DNA of 64,000 nucleotides, from positions 62,001 through 126,000 of the forward strand of contig JBBBDQ010001615.1 in the NCBI GenBank assembly GCA_037127315.1, read 5' to 3'. The notes beneath the pieces are model-generated. The model saw only the letters and a list, made by a program, of their open reading frames with translations, did no database searches and was not told the DNA's origin. Position 1 is the stretch's first letter. Each line of letters begins with the position of its first letter. Position numbers and translations under genes: made by a program. The DNA is from Ascarosepion bandense. Taxonomy: Eukaryota; Mollusca; Cephalopoda; Sepiida; Sepiidae. This document shows, in pieces, positions 43,773 through 54,049 of the stretch.

Positions 43773-44042
43773 ACATTATTCGGACTATTGTCTTTGTCTT
43801 TGCTGCCATGCTGACAACAATACCTAGCTACAGCAGTGGTGAACTAATAACTTAGAGAGTAAAGTTCAAGGGCGATAACTCATAGTTATCAAAAGTGGCT
43901 TTGCACGTGAAAGGAGAATGACATGCACCAGTGATCAAAGATTCGGATCGACATTCTAATCACTTGAAGAAGGCCGGATGGTACAACGGCCAAAACGCTA
44001 TAAACATAGCAGCAAAGACAGGGACAATAGTCCGAATAATGT
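43773..44042. mobile_element. Foldback hairpin, Penelope-like
   Basis: Outer arms 43773-43810 and 44007-44042 are complementary (CATTATTCGGACTATTGTC). The inside has a degraded hammerhead-like core at 43964-43996: TTGAAGA, a segment with AGGCC and GGCC, then AAAAC. Confidence 0.5.
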
Positions 44043-45231
44043 AAACTAGTGGAACCCATGGAATTTCCACTGAAGGATAATTATGATTTCCTTAAAAAAA
44101 TTTACTTTGTCATACTAAGTAACGGCTTCAGACATAAAGGTATTGGATAATAAAATAAAGATAACACAGAGTGTAATTCTATAAAAACATATCTATAAAA
44201 GTAATGCCCATAGAAGATACTTTACTCTAATCCTATATAATATTAAGCGGCGTATGCACAGACCATAACTAAAATACTATTTTGTGAGAAATTTTGAAAG
44301 AGAAAAAGCTTTTTTTTTATTACTGAAAGATCATGACTCCTGTGTCGATTGTAAACATTTTTATCAAGATTTTTAAAAATAATAATTTCAAAAATAATTT
44401 CATTCATTTGTGAATGAGTACTGATATTTTCATTAAAACCTGACAATTAATGTGTTTGTCACCAAAAAAAAGTGGGTGATGCAATCATTATGTTTCCATT
44501 GTAAAGCAGTCGTAACGTTACTTTAGCCGCTAACTCAAATCAAAACAAAACTTTCTGATAAAATTTCGAAAAGGGATTAAAATTTTTTAAAAAATAATAA
44601 AAGTTACAATAAAGGCTCCTGTACCCATTGTAAACAGAAAAGACCAACTGAGTAATGACCAAGGGTGTAGAGGCCAGAAAATTCGTTATTAGGTCGCGGG
44701 ATACGACAACAAACCTACCTATTTTTACTATATTGTACAGTACACACACATATACACACATACAATTACTGCTACAATCACCAGCTTAAGGCGCTACTGA
44801 TACGGTAATGCTATAGGCTTTCTCCTCCTACTCTCTCACTCTTTACTACCCTTCCGTTTGACAAAGGCGAGAGAAAGGCTGAGAAGAGTAGCGTTTATAG
44901 ATAGATTATAAAAAGACTGAGGGGAAGGAAAAGCTCGTGTAGAGAGTACGTGTTCTATCTTAACTTAGTGGCGTAACAGAAGGAGAAACTAACTAATTAA
45001 CTAAGGAAAGAACAAGCAGAATTATTATGTGATAATGTGAACTACATGTCTTACAGACTGGAGAGAACCACTCTCATTTCTTTAATGTTCCATTAGTGAG
45101 TTGCAAGTTCTAATCAATCAGCTTTTTAACAAACTCCGCTTTGTACACCCGAAAAAATGCTTCCTCTATCATTACAATCTTACTTTGTTCACGTCTGGAG
45201 TCAACTGGTATCTTCCTCACATATCCCCATA
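44043..45231. other. No recognised feature
   Basis: 1.2 kb of AT-rich DNA without recognised repeats or a coding frame. Confidence 0.45.
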
Positions 45232-45790
45232 ATATTAGGACCTGGGTATGACGGTAAACTGCATCCGGCAGCAAGGCATCTAATTGGAAGTTTGTGAGGA
45301 GCGTGGAACCACCTCTTTACTGCTGTTGTTCCCAGGTCCACCCTGACCCGTAGTGGTAGCACCTGTTAGGGTCCCAGCTATGGGCAAGTCGTTAACCTCG
45401 AAACTGGACTTAAAACACTATGAAAGTATAAAAATAGACGTTTATAGAAATATATACATAAAAATCAACTTTTATAGAAAATAAAAGTTTTTGAAGAAAA
45501 AATATTACCAATAATACATTTTTGAAGAAAAAAATATTACCATAACAAATTTTTGAAGAAAAAAAATTCTCAGCAAAACATTTTGAATACAAAACTATAA
45601 CACATTTTCAGTTTTTTAAATATAGAATAAAAACAAGATTTTCATAAAAATTTGACTAAATCCACCTTTTCACTATAGCTGAACATTATAAAAAATACCT
45701 TAAAACCCCACCTTTTTTGGCATTAAATAACCCACAGAGTTTGATATCTCGTTCAACAAAACTCAAACTCAAACTCCCCATATGTGCCTG
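45232..45790 (-). repeat. Dispersed repeat family C, near-complete antisense copy
   Basis: Reverse of the 19871-20425 copy: CTGCATCCGGCAGCAAGGC, GGTCCACCCTGACCCGTAG, a degenerate tandem block (45430-45600) and CACCTTTTTTGGCATTAAAT at the far end. Confidence 0.8.
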
Positions 45791-45974
45791 TAACTACTTG
45801 CATTGTGACGATCTACTTCGAATGGATGTTTTGTCTTATCCTAGATTTCAGTAATAAATATCACTTATCCAGCTATAGGTCAATAAAATCTGGACTAATT
45901 TTTTTTTTTTTTGCATCAGAGCCCTTAGAATATGCCGCTCAAAATACCTCATTGTAAAACATATATATATATAT

Positions 45975-46332
45975 AATTAGTTTTTAAAAGTTATGATGTA
46001 TTTCATAATATTTTTAGTATTTATTGCCAAGTGAAAAATTGTAAATGAAAATAGAATTGTTCTTTTGTTAATACTGCACAATAACATGTGCATCAAATGA
46101 ACTGTTCTGGTGTCCAGTTTTTGTGCTCTCTTCCCCATGCTACTCTCTTCTTCTTATTGGCTGGCCGAAGCAAAGGTTTCCTGGTTGCCTTGTAAAATTT
46201 TTCAAAATAATAATAACAAAAGAACCATTCTATTCTCATTTAAAATTATTCACTTGACAATAAATTCGAGAAATATTATGAAATACACATTTCTTTTAAA
46301 AAATTTAGGTGGCCTAATAATTATGGCCGGTG
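45975..46332. mobile_element. Tc1-like MITE, left end eroded by (TA)n
   Basis: Same family as 8884-9295. The right terminus AATAATTATGGCCGGTGG is intact, followed by CATATATA. The left terminus is missing and replaced by a TA run. The inner module TTGCCAAGTGAAAAATTG is shared. The centre has ~90 bp not found in the 8.9 kb copy. Confidence 0.75.
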
Positions 46333-46335
46333 GCA

Positions 46336-46367
46336 TATATATATATATATATATATATATTTGTACC

Positions 46368-46417
<50 letters not shown>
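46336..46417. repeat. (TA)n microsatellites
   Basis: Two TA runs separated by TTTGTACCGTT. Confidence 0.95.
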
Positions 46418-46418
<1 letters not shown>

Positions 46419-46589
46419 CAGTACAAATCCTGAATCCAGTATAATCCAGTATAAGGTTAGTAAATAATCCAGGAAGATCCTAGTAATATCGTTAAAATAT
46501 TAAAACTGAACTCGTAGAGATCTTATTACAACTTATTCTTCCATTTAATCACAACAAGTTTTTTTTTAATTTGTCTAAGCAGTTACCCT

Positions 46590-46832
46590 TCCCTACTTAT
46601 TACTACTACTACTACTAACCCAATGGTCGAGCCACATAGCTCCCACTATTATAGAAGAAATTACTACTAAGGTTCCGCTAGGTTAACCCTATAAAAGCCA
46701 ATATTCCCCAACCCTTCCTTTACTAGACCAAGCCTCGTGCATTGGAATGTTTCCTCATTCTTTATTTAAAGGGGATTGACAATGCATGTCCTAAAATGAC
46801 ATGTTGAAAATGGTTATTTCTCCTCTAAATTT
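46590..46832 (+). repeat. Dispersed repeat family E
   Basis: Shared with 51735-51960: CTACTAACCCAATGGTCRA, CCAAYATTCCCCA followed by CCCTTCCTT, and ACTGACATGTTGAAAWT-type ending. No coding capacity. Confidence 0.7.
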
Positions 46833-46839
46833 TATCTGT

Positions 46840-46845
<6 letters not shown>

Positions 46846-46908
<63 letters not shown>
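46846..46908. repeat. (CA)n(TA)n microsatellite
   Basis: CA run then TA run, leading directly into a hairpin. Confidence 0.95.
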
Positions 46909-46914
<6 letters not shown>

Positions 46915-47125
46915 ATTATGTTTTAGAACCTGTACATAATTTCTTCTGAAGAGGACATATATAGAAGAAATTATGTACATGTTCTAAAATATAATTTATA
47001 ATAAATATTCACTGCTCTATGCATAATAAAACGAGCACTGTTTTAAATTAATGTTTTGGACGGAAAAAAATTTTCTTTTTTCTCTCCTCATTCTATACTC
47101 ACTCGGATATATGTATATATACATA
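46909..47125. mobile_element. Foldback hairpin with conserved right flank
   Basis: Arms 46909-46948 and 46962-47001 pair (AAATTATGTTTTAGAACMTG). The right flank (GAGCACTGTTTTAAATTAAT, TTTTGGACGGAAAAAAA, CACTCGGATATA) is shared with 59150-59250, after the larger hairpin of the same family. CTGAAGA occurs in the loop (46946-46952), but the GAAAC partner is not convincing here. Confidence 0.6.
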
Positions 47126-47174
47126 TATATAGTGATGATGCTTAGTACCAAGATTTTTTTAGTGATTTACTGAT

Positions 47175-47345
47175 AAAAAGTTATTTTGGAAAGCATGTTT
47201 TGTCGTAAAGTGCTCGATATCGAGATAGAGTATAGATAGGATTAATGTACTTTTATCACTTAACTGAGCAGAGTCATACCGACTTCGAACTTTCGTAAAG
47301 GCACAACTATGATGTTCTTACTGCACTAATTAAGTGACAAACGTC
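47175..47345 (+). repeat. Dispersed repeat family D
   Basis: Carries TCGTAAAGTGCTCGATATCG and CACTTAACTGAGCAGAGTC. Relatives at 50262-50400 and 13790-13915. Confidence 0.55.
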
Positions 47346-47351
47346 TTCACG

Positions 47352-47389
<38 letters not shown>

Positions 47390-47554
47390 ATAGAGACAGA
47401 CTGAGAGAGAAAAAGAGACACACACATATATTTAAATATGTTGGTATATTGTGATTAGGTTTAATTGAAATGGTTTCTATGTTCAGATAATTTTAAAAAT
47501 AGAAATTATCAACAAAGAGACAGAATACTGACTGCCTCCTTGTTGTATCTTTCA

Positions 47555-47561
<7 letters not shown>

Positions 47562-47631
<70 letters not shown>

Positions 47632-47680
47632 GACAGAGAGATAAAGAGACAGAGAGATAAAGAGACAGAAAAAGAGAGAG
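47562..47680. repeat. (TA)n then (GA)n microsatellites
   Basis: TA run to about 47595, GA/GACA run to about 47680. Confidence 0.95.
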
Positions 47681-47920
47681 AGTGGCTTGACTTAAATGAT
47701 CTAAGTCTTCTTCCTCTTCATATGCATATTTTCCTTCGTCAATGGATGCTAAACAAGAACAATATTAAAAACAAAATGAATTAAAGAAAGCCAAAAACTT
47801 CCGCTAATTTCAACTACGGCAAATGAAAATATTATGATGGCAAGAGAATCAACAGAAAATACAGCATTCTACCGATAGCTGCGACTTTAAATCATTCTAT
47901 CACAATCTAAGGGGTGTATT

Positions 47921-48340
47921 TTGAATCTGTATCAAATGTCCCAACGCCCATCTTTTCTTCCAATGGTTACCTTCTTATGGACAATGAAAAAAGTCACTAA
48001 ACACTGGGCAGAACACATCTCAAATGTTGCTGATAATCTTGTCAACAACTTACCACAGAGGCCTATTCTTGAAGGGTTGTCAGCTACTCCATTTATCGCT
48101 GAGATAAAACGGCCCATAAAACAACGGACAAAAGAGGAGGTCTTCTAGTAACCATCGCATACCAGCAGAGATAAACGTGGAAGCAATATCCTGGTTCATA
48201 AAATCTGTGATATCTTTTCTTTAATCTGGGATTCTGGCTAAGTTCTTCATGAATATAAATAAGATTCTATTGTACATCTCTTAAAGCATAAATCAAGAAA
48301 TGCAAATGTGACAAACATAGAGGTACATTGGAATTTTTAA
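47921..48340 (+). pseudogene. LINE RT N-terminal fragment, different family
   Basis: First frame: KHWAEHISNVADN, NNLPQRPILEGLSATPF and IAEIKRPIKQ. After shifts: HRIPAEI, then KICDIFSLIWDSG and SIVHLLKHKSRN. This order (a His-Trp-Ala-Glu-His block, a Pro-Pro-x-x-x-Glu linker, Ile-Pro-Ala-Glu, then Val-His-Leu-x-Lys) matches the start of the RT in a widespread LINE group whose ORF reads WAEHFxxVLN and SGKAPGxDAIPAE. It is not the CR1-like family nor clearly the RTE-like one of this window. Heavily decayed. Confidence 0.55.
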
Positions 48341-48364
48341 AAAAATCTAATAAAAATAAATATA

Positions 48365-48514
48365 ATTCCAAAGTTGAGTTACTAATGGAAATTAACTGAA
48401 ACTGAGATATCCAGAAAAGACATGACATGTGGAACTAGAACAATCTACACTAGTGTTAAGTACCTGGCCACATCAGATTTACTAAAGGGAATTAAAAGAG
48501 ACTGTGATATCCGG
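48365..48514 (+). repeat. Repeat family F unit
   Basis: GAGATATCCAGAAAAGACATG, AACTAGAACAATCTACACT and CACATCAGATTT. The next unit is split by the composite SINE and resumes at 49142. Confidence 0.65.
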
Positions 48515-49141
48515 AGCTCGTTGTGAGTTGTGGTGCATTAGATATCGGCTCGGAACGAGAAATCGGGGAGCCGAGTTCGAATTCCAGCGGAATTTATTGC
48601 ATTCACTTACACGCAAATACCCTTGGGAAAGGTATTAATCCGTCTATTCCTTCCAGTTATGGGTTAAATAACAGAACAGATTGGGCTCTATAGCCTTGGT
48701 AGGCAACCAGTGTACCGCAGAAAGCAATGACAACCTACTGAGGGATAATCTTCTGCCCAGTCAGTCATGTTTCTTTCGAGACATGATCGCCCAAGCGTGT
48801 ATCACGTATGGTACTCAACTAACTGACTAAATATAATAGTTGGAAACATAATTAAAACTTCTACTGGGCATAAAGTGGATGATCGGTTTTCTATTGTTAT
48901 GAAGTAATAAACTGATCCCCCACTAATTATACTTAATATAATAATGTAATATAATCTATCTCTTCTCCCTCAAGTTATGAGTTAAACAATAGGACAGATT
49001 TGGTTCAATAGCCTGGGCTGGCAACCAGTGTACCGCAGAAAGTAATGTCAACATAATTCGGGATAATCTTCTGCCCAGTCAGTCATGTTTCTTTCGAGAC
49101 ATGATCGCCCAAGCGTGTATCACATATGGCCCTTAACTGAC
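48515..49141 (+). mobile_element. Composite SINE (SINE, spacer, SINE 3' half)
   Basis: A full tRNA-derived SINE (to 48829; B-box-like GAGTTCGAATTCC) is followed by ~125 bp of spacer (AAATATAATAGTTGGAAACA, GGGCATAAAGTGGATGATCG) and a second SINE 3' half (48955-49141). The whole unit is flanked by TGATATCCGGA (48504-48514) and TGATATCCAGA (49142-49152), a target duplication with one mismatch. A second copy with the same structure is at 62950-63559. Confidence 0.85.
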
Positions 49142-49310
49142 TGATATCCAGAAAAGGTATAGCATGTGGACCTAGAACAATCTACACTGGTGTATTCAGT
49201 ACCTGGTCACATCAGATTTGAACAAAAATAATTAAAAACAACTTGGTCAGTTAATTTACTAAAGGAAATTAAAAGAGACTGTAATATCCTGAAAAGGCAT
49301 GAATTATATT
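49142..49310 (+). repeat. Repeat family F units
   Basis: Continuation of the family F unit (TGATATCCAGAAAAGGTAT to TTAAAAGAGACTGTAATATCC) after the composite SINE insertion. Confidence 0.65.
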
Positions 49311-49312
49311 GG

Positions 49313-49920
49313 AAATATATAAATCTACCATCCGCCCGTGTATTGAATACTACTGCCACATCTGGTCGGTTGCCCCGCTATTCACTTCAGGGTTCTTGAC
49401 AAAATCCAACGGAGAATCTGTAATCTAATCGATCCCTACTTGGTGGCTCAGATGCAGTCACTTTCTGACCGGCGTAATGTGGCTTCCCTATGTATCTTTT
49501 ACAAATACTTTCACAGCTTCTATTCCAATGAACGTAGCTCACTAGTGCACACTATGTATGAATTTACTCAAGCTACTAGACTAGCAACTAGGTCCCACCT
49601 TTTTATAGGGAAACCAATAAAATGTAACCGCAACTTCTACTCCACCAGCTTTTTTCTCGCACTTTCCGCCAGTCGAATTCCCTTCTGTGTACTTGCTTTC
49701 CCGACAGCTACAATCTCCAATAATTTATAGGTAAAGTCAATAGTCATCTCTTACCTCACTGTTTTGCATCCTTCTCTCGTGTTCTTTTCTCCATCCTCTC
49801 CACTCTCATCACACCAGTATTCTCTTACCCAATCCCTGCTCTTACCCACTTCCTGACACCCACTATAACCTGTCCCTCTTTCTCGTCACTTTCCTCCTAT
49901 GTAACCCCCTGCGCACTAGT
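49313..49920 (+). pseudogene. CR1/Jockey-like LINE C-terminal fragment
   Basis: NLPSARVLNTTATSGR-type start (Ile-Arg-Pro-Cys block decayed), then the frame at 49440-49730: QMQSLSDRRNVASLCIFYKY, EFTQATRLATRSHLF and CNRNFYSTSFF. The TSRLWNSLP block has changed to SASRIPFC. The 3'UTR stops at CTGCGCACTAGT, where another LINE tail is fused. Confidence 0.75.
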
Positions 49921-50155
49921 GTCGAAGTCAATACTCATCTACTAACCACTGGACTCTAGCTCTTTCCCCTCCCCTGTATAACCCTCCCTTTCTCTCCACC
50001 TATGTATCTGTCATCGCTCCTGCTTTCTCAGCTTTCTATTGTTTCTTTCTAAATAGTCTGTACTCCTCACTCTTTTCTAATTAATCTTTTTACATTTATG
50101 TAGCCCCCTGCACATCATTGGCGTTTCCGCCTTGCTCGGGGTGAAATGATTAAAA
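49921..50155 (+). mobile_element. CR1/Jockey-like LINE 3' end, second copy
   Basis: Starts GTCAATACTCATCTACTAAC, 3'UTR as at 7130-7350 and 52850-53070, terminus CACATCATTGGCGTTTCCG through AAATGATTAAAAATA, then (TA)n at 50159-50202. It is fused in phase to the preceding copy inside the common terminal signature, so the junction may be recombination between two copies. Confidence 0.75.
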
Positions 50156-50159
50156 ATAT

Positions 50160-50205
<46 letters not shown>

Positions 50206-50261
50206 TGTGATAAGTTTTAGCGCAAAAGTTGTTTTCAGTAGTTTTACTGAGAAAATGTATT

Positions 50262-50400
50262 TTAGCAATCAGATATTTTATCGTAAAGTGCTTGATATCG
50301 GGGTGTAGATAGTGTTGATAGGTACAAAGAGTTTGTCTCTTTAACAGAGAAGATTCATGCCAAATTCAAAGCTTTTTGAGGACACCGTTATAATTTTTCT
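50262..50400 (+). repeat. Dispersed repeat family D
   Basis: TCGTAAAGTGCTTGATATCG, TCTTTAACAGAGAAGATTC; relative of 47175-47345. Confidence 0.55.
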
Positions 50401-51020
50401 AACTCGTTAGAACTGTTTAAATCATTGTGCCTATATATAACGATAACCCTCTGAGTAAAATATTCAATAGGAAAACGATTAAGTTAGTTATTTTTGTACT
50501 AATATTTACAACATAATTAGCTACAACAATAACCAAATTTTGAAGGACTTCAGTGAATCCAATATAGAAAATGGGATTATACCCTCCTGTTATTGCAGAT
50601 CCAGAGAAAGCTGTTAGGTTGAATGTAAATGGAGATCTACAAATCTGATCTATCACGCTATCATCAACCGTAAGGAAATCAAGAACACATATAACGTTTG
50701 CATTGGAATTTTGGCCGGAGTTTGGAAACAAAAAATTTATATACACAAGCACTCTTTTACTAACCCTAATTTAAATATCAGACAGCCCTCTCCCAAAAAT
50801 ACTTGAGACTGGCCTAGATTCACAGATATAGTGGAAACTGATAGGACCCGCACGTACTCTTAATAGCTTCGGTGATAGATGTAATCTATATTTAACAGAA
50901 AAAATGAAGATTTTGAAATTTCAATATCAGAATGTACTTCTGAATAAATGTAAAGAAATCATTAGTACATGTTGTCACTGGAAAAAAATTTAAATTTCAA
51001 TAATTATCTCCTTCTTCCAT
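50401..51020. other. No recognised feature
   Basis: A 111-codon minus frame (50417-50752) is present. It has hydrophobic stretches but no motif I recognise, and its neighbourhood gives no support for a gene. Confidence 0.4.
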
Positions 51021-51030
51021 TTATTCACAA

Positions 51031-51209
51031 CTAGCAATATAACCCGGCGTTGCTCGGGTATAATGAAAGCTTTAAAACTAATCCATGTTCCTGGGCCTCA
51101 GACTCAGCCTAAAGAATATTTGTGTAAAGTTTGGTGAGAATCGGATAAAAATTGTGGATTTGTATAAAGACATACAGACAGATAAACAGACACACACACA
51201 AACATCTTG

Positions 51210-51247
<38 letters not shown>

Positions 51248-51311
51248 CAAGATGTTTGTATATATATATATATTCAAGATGTTTGTATTATATATATATA
51301 TATATAATTCA

Positions 51312-51358
<47 letters not shown>

Positions 51359-51668
51359 CGATTTTCTGCACTATTGTAAGAACTGCAACCTTGAAACTTC
51401 TGAATATCGTTTCTTATGTTTTTGTCTATGAGTCTATAAAATTTAATTAAATTCGGACCACTCGGTCTGTAACCCGATTTTTTTCGATTTTCGATATTTA
51501 TCGGGGTTATTTATCGGGGTTACCTCGACACAAAACATAGCTAAGAACACCCGCAGACGTTTATAGTACAACTGTGTAAATTTTCAAGAAAATCGGTTCA
51601 GCCGTATCGGAATCTATAGGTAACGGACACACACACAAACAAAGTTCCATTTATAAATAAGTTTAGAT
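51031..51668 (+). repeat. Dispersed repeat family B, with expanded TA core
   Basis: Start TAACCCGGCGTTGCTCGGG; end TTCCATTTATAAATAAG then TAGATAGATAGA. The internal TA core (51214-51355) has expanded into several TA runs separated by ATTCAAGATGTTTGTAT, the inverted form of the family's own CAAACATCTTGAAT. Confidence 0.8.
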
Positions 51669-51734
51669 AGATAGATTAGATTAGATAGAATTTGCCTTTT
51701 ACATGAATTAAATTTTAAAATTTGGTGAATTAGT

Positions 51735-51960
51735 AACCTTTTCCCTTCTTCTCATCACTACTAACCCAATGGTCAAACCACATGCCTTCCATTACCATAT
51801 TGGGAGTGAACACTACGATTTCTCTTGGTTTAAATCTATAGTAACCAACATTCCCCACCCCTTCCTTCACTAGCCCCTGCTTCCGGCATAATATGTCTCC
51901 ATTCTTTTATTGAACGGTGTTGAGAGTGCATATCTCAAACTGACATGTTGAAATATATAT
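51735..51960 (+). repeat. Dispersed repeat family E
   Basis: Second copy of 46590-46832, ending AACTGACATGTTGAAATATA, and joined directly to a LINE at about 51965. Confidence 0.7.
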
Positions 51961-51964
51961 CTCC

Positions 51965-53075
51965 ATTAAGGCTCTATCCTGGGCCCAACGCTCTTCCTTA
52001 TTTTCATCAACGACCTCCCAGATGAGATCAGGTCCCAAGTAGGCATCTACGCAGATGACACTACAATATACTCCCGCTCCAGTAAGAAACCTGTCGTGGC
52101 GGACAGACATAATCTCGCTGCTGACCTTGAGCGGGATCTACACTCTGTGGTGAACTGGGGCAAGAAGTGGCTTGTCAACTTCAATTCCTCTAAGACCAAG
52201 CTGTTGTCTGTCAACCATTACAGGCAACCTCTTCTGCCTCCCATAAGCATGGACCAGATGATTCTCCCGGAGAGTAATACACTACGCCTCCTCGGACTTA
52301 CCCTGTCCTCAGACCTCAAATGGAAGCACTATATTGAATCCATAGCAAAATCTACTGCTAAGAAGATTGGGTCACTATGTCGATCCAGGATGTTTTTTCC
52401 ACCTGAATCCATCCTGCATATATACAAGTCAACCATCCGTCCGTGCATGGAGTACTGCTGCCATTTATGGTCAGGTGCCCCTGCCGTTCTCCTCAGTGTT
52501 CTTGACAAGCTCCAAAGGAGAGTCTGTAATGTGATAGGTACTGATCTGGCGACTCGTCTGCAGCCACTTTCCCATCGTTGAAATGTGGCCTCCCTCTGTC
52601 TCTTCTATAAATACTTTCATGGCTTCTGCTCGGATGAGCTTAAGTCACTGATGCCTCCTCAACAGGTGTTTACCCGTTCAACCAGACTGGCAACTGGGTC
52701 CCACCCATTCACAGTCAGGTTAGCCAAACGCAGACGACAATTCTACTCCTGCAGCTTCCTCTCTCGCACTTCCCGCCTGTGGAACTCACTCCCGTATTCT
52801 TGCTTTCCTGACGGCTACGACCTCCAGAAATTTAAAAGCAAAGTTAATACTCACCTACTAACCACTGGCCTCTAGCTCTCTCTCCCCTCCCCTGTATAAC
52901 CTTCCCTTTCTCTCCGCCCATGTACCTGTCATTGCACCTGCTTTCTCAGTTTTCTATTGTTCCTTTCTAACTAGCTTGTACTCCTCACTCTTTTCTAATT
53001 AATCTTTCTACATTTATGTAACCCCCTGCACATCAGTGGCGTTTCTGCCTTGCTCGGGGTGAAATGATTAAAAAA
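51965..53075 (+). pseudogene. CR1/Jockey-like LINE ORF2, near-intact C-terminal half
   Basis: The best copy of this family. One frame runs 51970-52872, broken only by TGA at 52579-52581 where other copies have Arg. In order: GSILGPTLFLIFINDLPDEI (end of motif B); QVGIYADDTTIYSRS (motif C, codons 52048-52059); LVNFNSSKTKLLSVNHYRQP; LPESNTLRLLGLTLSSDLKW; CMEYCCHLWSGAPAVLLSVL; CNVIGTDLATRLQPLSHR; then KRRRQFYSCSFLSRTSRL and WNSLPYSCFPDGYDLQKF. Stop near 52873, 3'UTR and terminus to 53075. The stop is a likely CGA-to-TGA change. Endonuclease and N-terminal RT are missing (5' truncation). Confidence 0.88.
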
Positions 53076-53101
53076 AAAATGTGATCTGAATTTACTGATG
53101 A

Positions 53102-53104
<3 letters not shown>

Positions 53105-53156
<52 letters not shown>

Positions 53157-53270
53157 CCGACTGACGCCATTTCGGTCGGATTTCAATCCTGGGTAAAAAA
53201 GCAATCGGAGTCTAACCGTACTGATGAGCTCTGATACTCTGATACGGCCAAACAGATCTGTCTGCGGATG

Positions 53271-53330
<60 letters not shown>
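53105..53330. repeat. (TA)n-bounded unit with hammerhead-like core
   Basis: TA runs at 53105-53153 and 53272-53330 bracket about 115 bp. Inside, CTGATGA (53221-53227) is followed by a CTCTGATA repeat and then GGCCAAAC. This resembles a degraded hammerhead core (GAAAC to CAAAC). Weak on its own. Confidence 0.4.
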
Positions 53331-53331
<1 letters not shown>

Positions 53332-53373
53332 CATAATGATGATCCACGTATACTGTCTTAATATGTATAGGAA

Positions 53374-53888
53374 GAACTACTAAAAAGTTGCAAGTTTAAA
53401 AATGTATTTTTTTTGACAGTATTTATTTCTATTATTATATATGTATATTGGATATTTCAGACCGGCCTCGGCCTTTCATCAGAAACAAATGATTTTAAAA
53501 TTTAAACTAGGAGCTTTCGTCGTGAGGAGCGTCTTTCGCGAGATGTTTACATAACGTGACGTAGAAAGCGACTGAGCTTTTGGATATTTTTAAAAACGTA
53601 AACCTCACTGTAATAATACTTTTAAATGTTGTTTTAAAGAAAAAATTTTTAAGTGTATCTAAAAAATGTTTTACGTGAAATATTTCTAAAGATTCAAAAT
53701 ACCTAAGTCCCTATTTAACCCTAGCTTATATATATTTAATTTTAAATTCCAGTATTTTTCTTTCTTTCTGTGTGAATATGCGGAACTAAAATCGGAAAAA
53801 TCACGACGAACGTTCCTAGTCCCTAGTTTAAATTTTAAAGTCATTTGTTTGTTTCTAATGAAAGGCCGAGGCTGGTCTGAAATATCAA

Positions 53889-53936
<48 letters not shown>

Positions 53937-54000
53937 ATAATAATAGATATAAATACTGTCAAAAAATACATTTTTAAACTTACAACTTTTTAGTAGTTTT
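53374..54000. mobile_element. Long foldback element with hammerhead-like cores
   Basis: Arms 53374-53524 and 53802-54000 are complementary from CTACTAAAAAGTTG to TTCGTCGTG. The right arm has an additional (TA)n at 53895-53933. Minus-strand core in the left arm (53455-53482): CTGATGA, a segment pairing AGGCC with GGTCT, then GAAA. Plus-strand core in the right arm: CTAATGA (53855-53861) through GAAA (53879-53882). The ~275-bp centre is non-coding. Confidence 0.6.
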
Positions 54001-54002
54001 TC

Positions 54003-54049
<47 letters not shown>

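Noticed and set aside
50417..50752. 111-codon minus-strand frame with hydrophobic stretches
   Set aside because: No recognisable motif, no neighbouring exon or signal; could occur by chance in AT-rich DNA.
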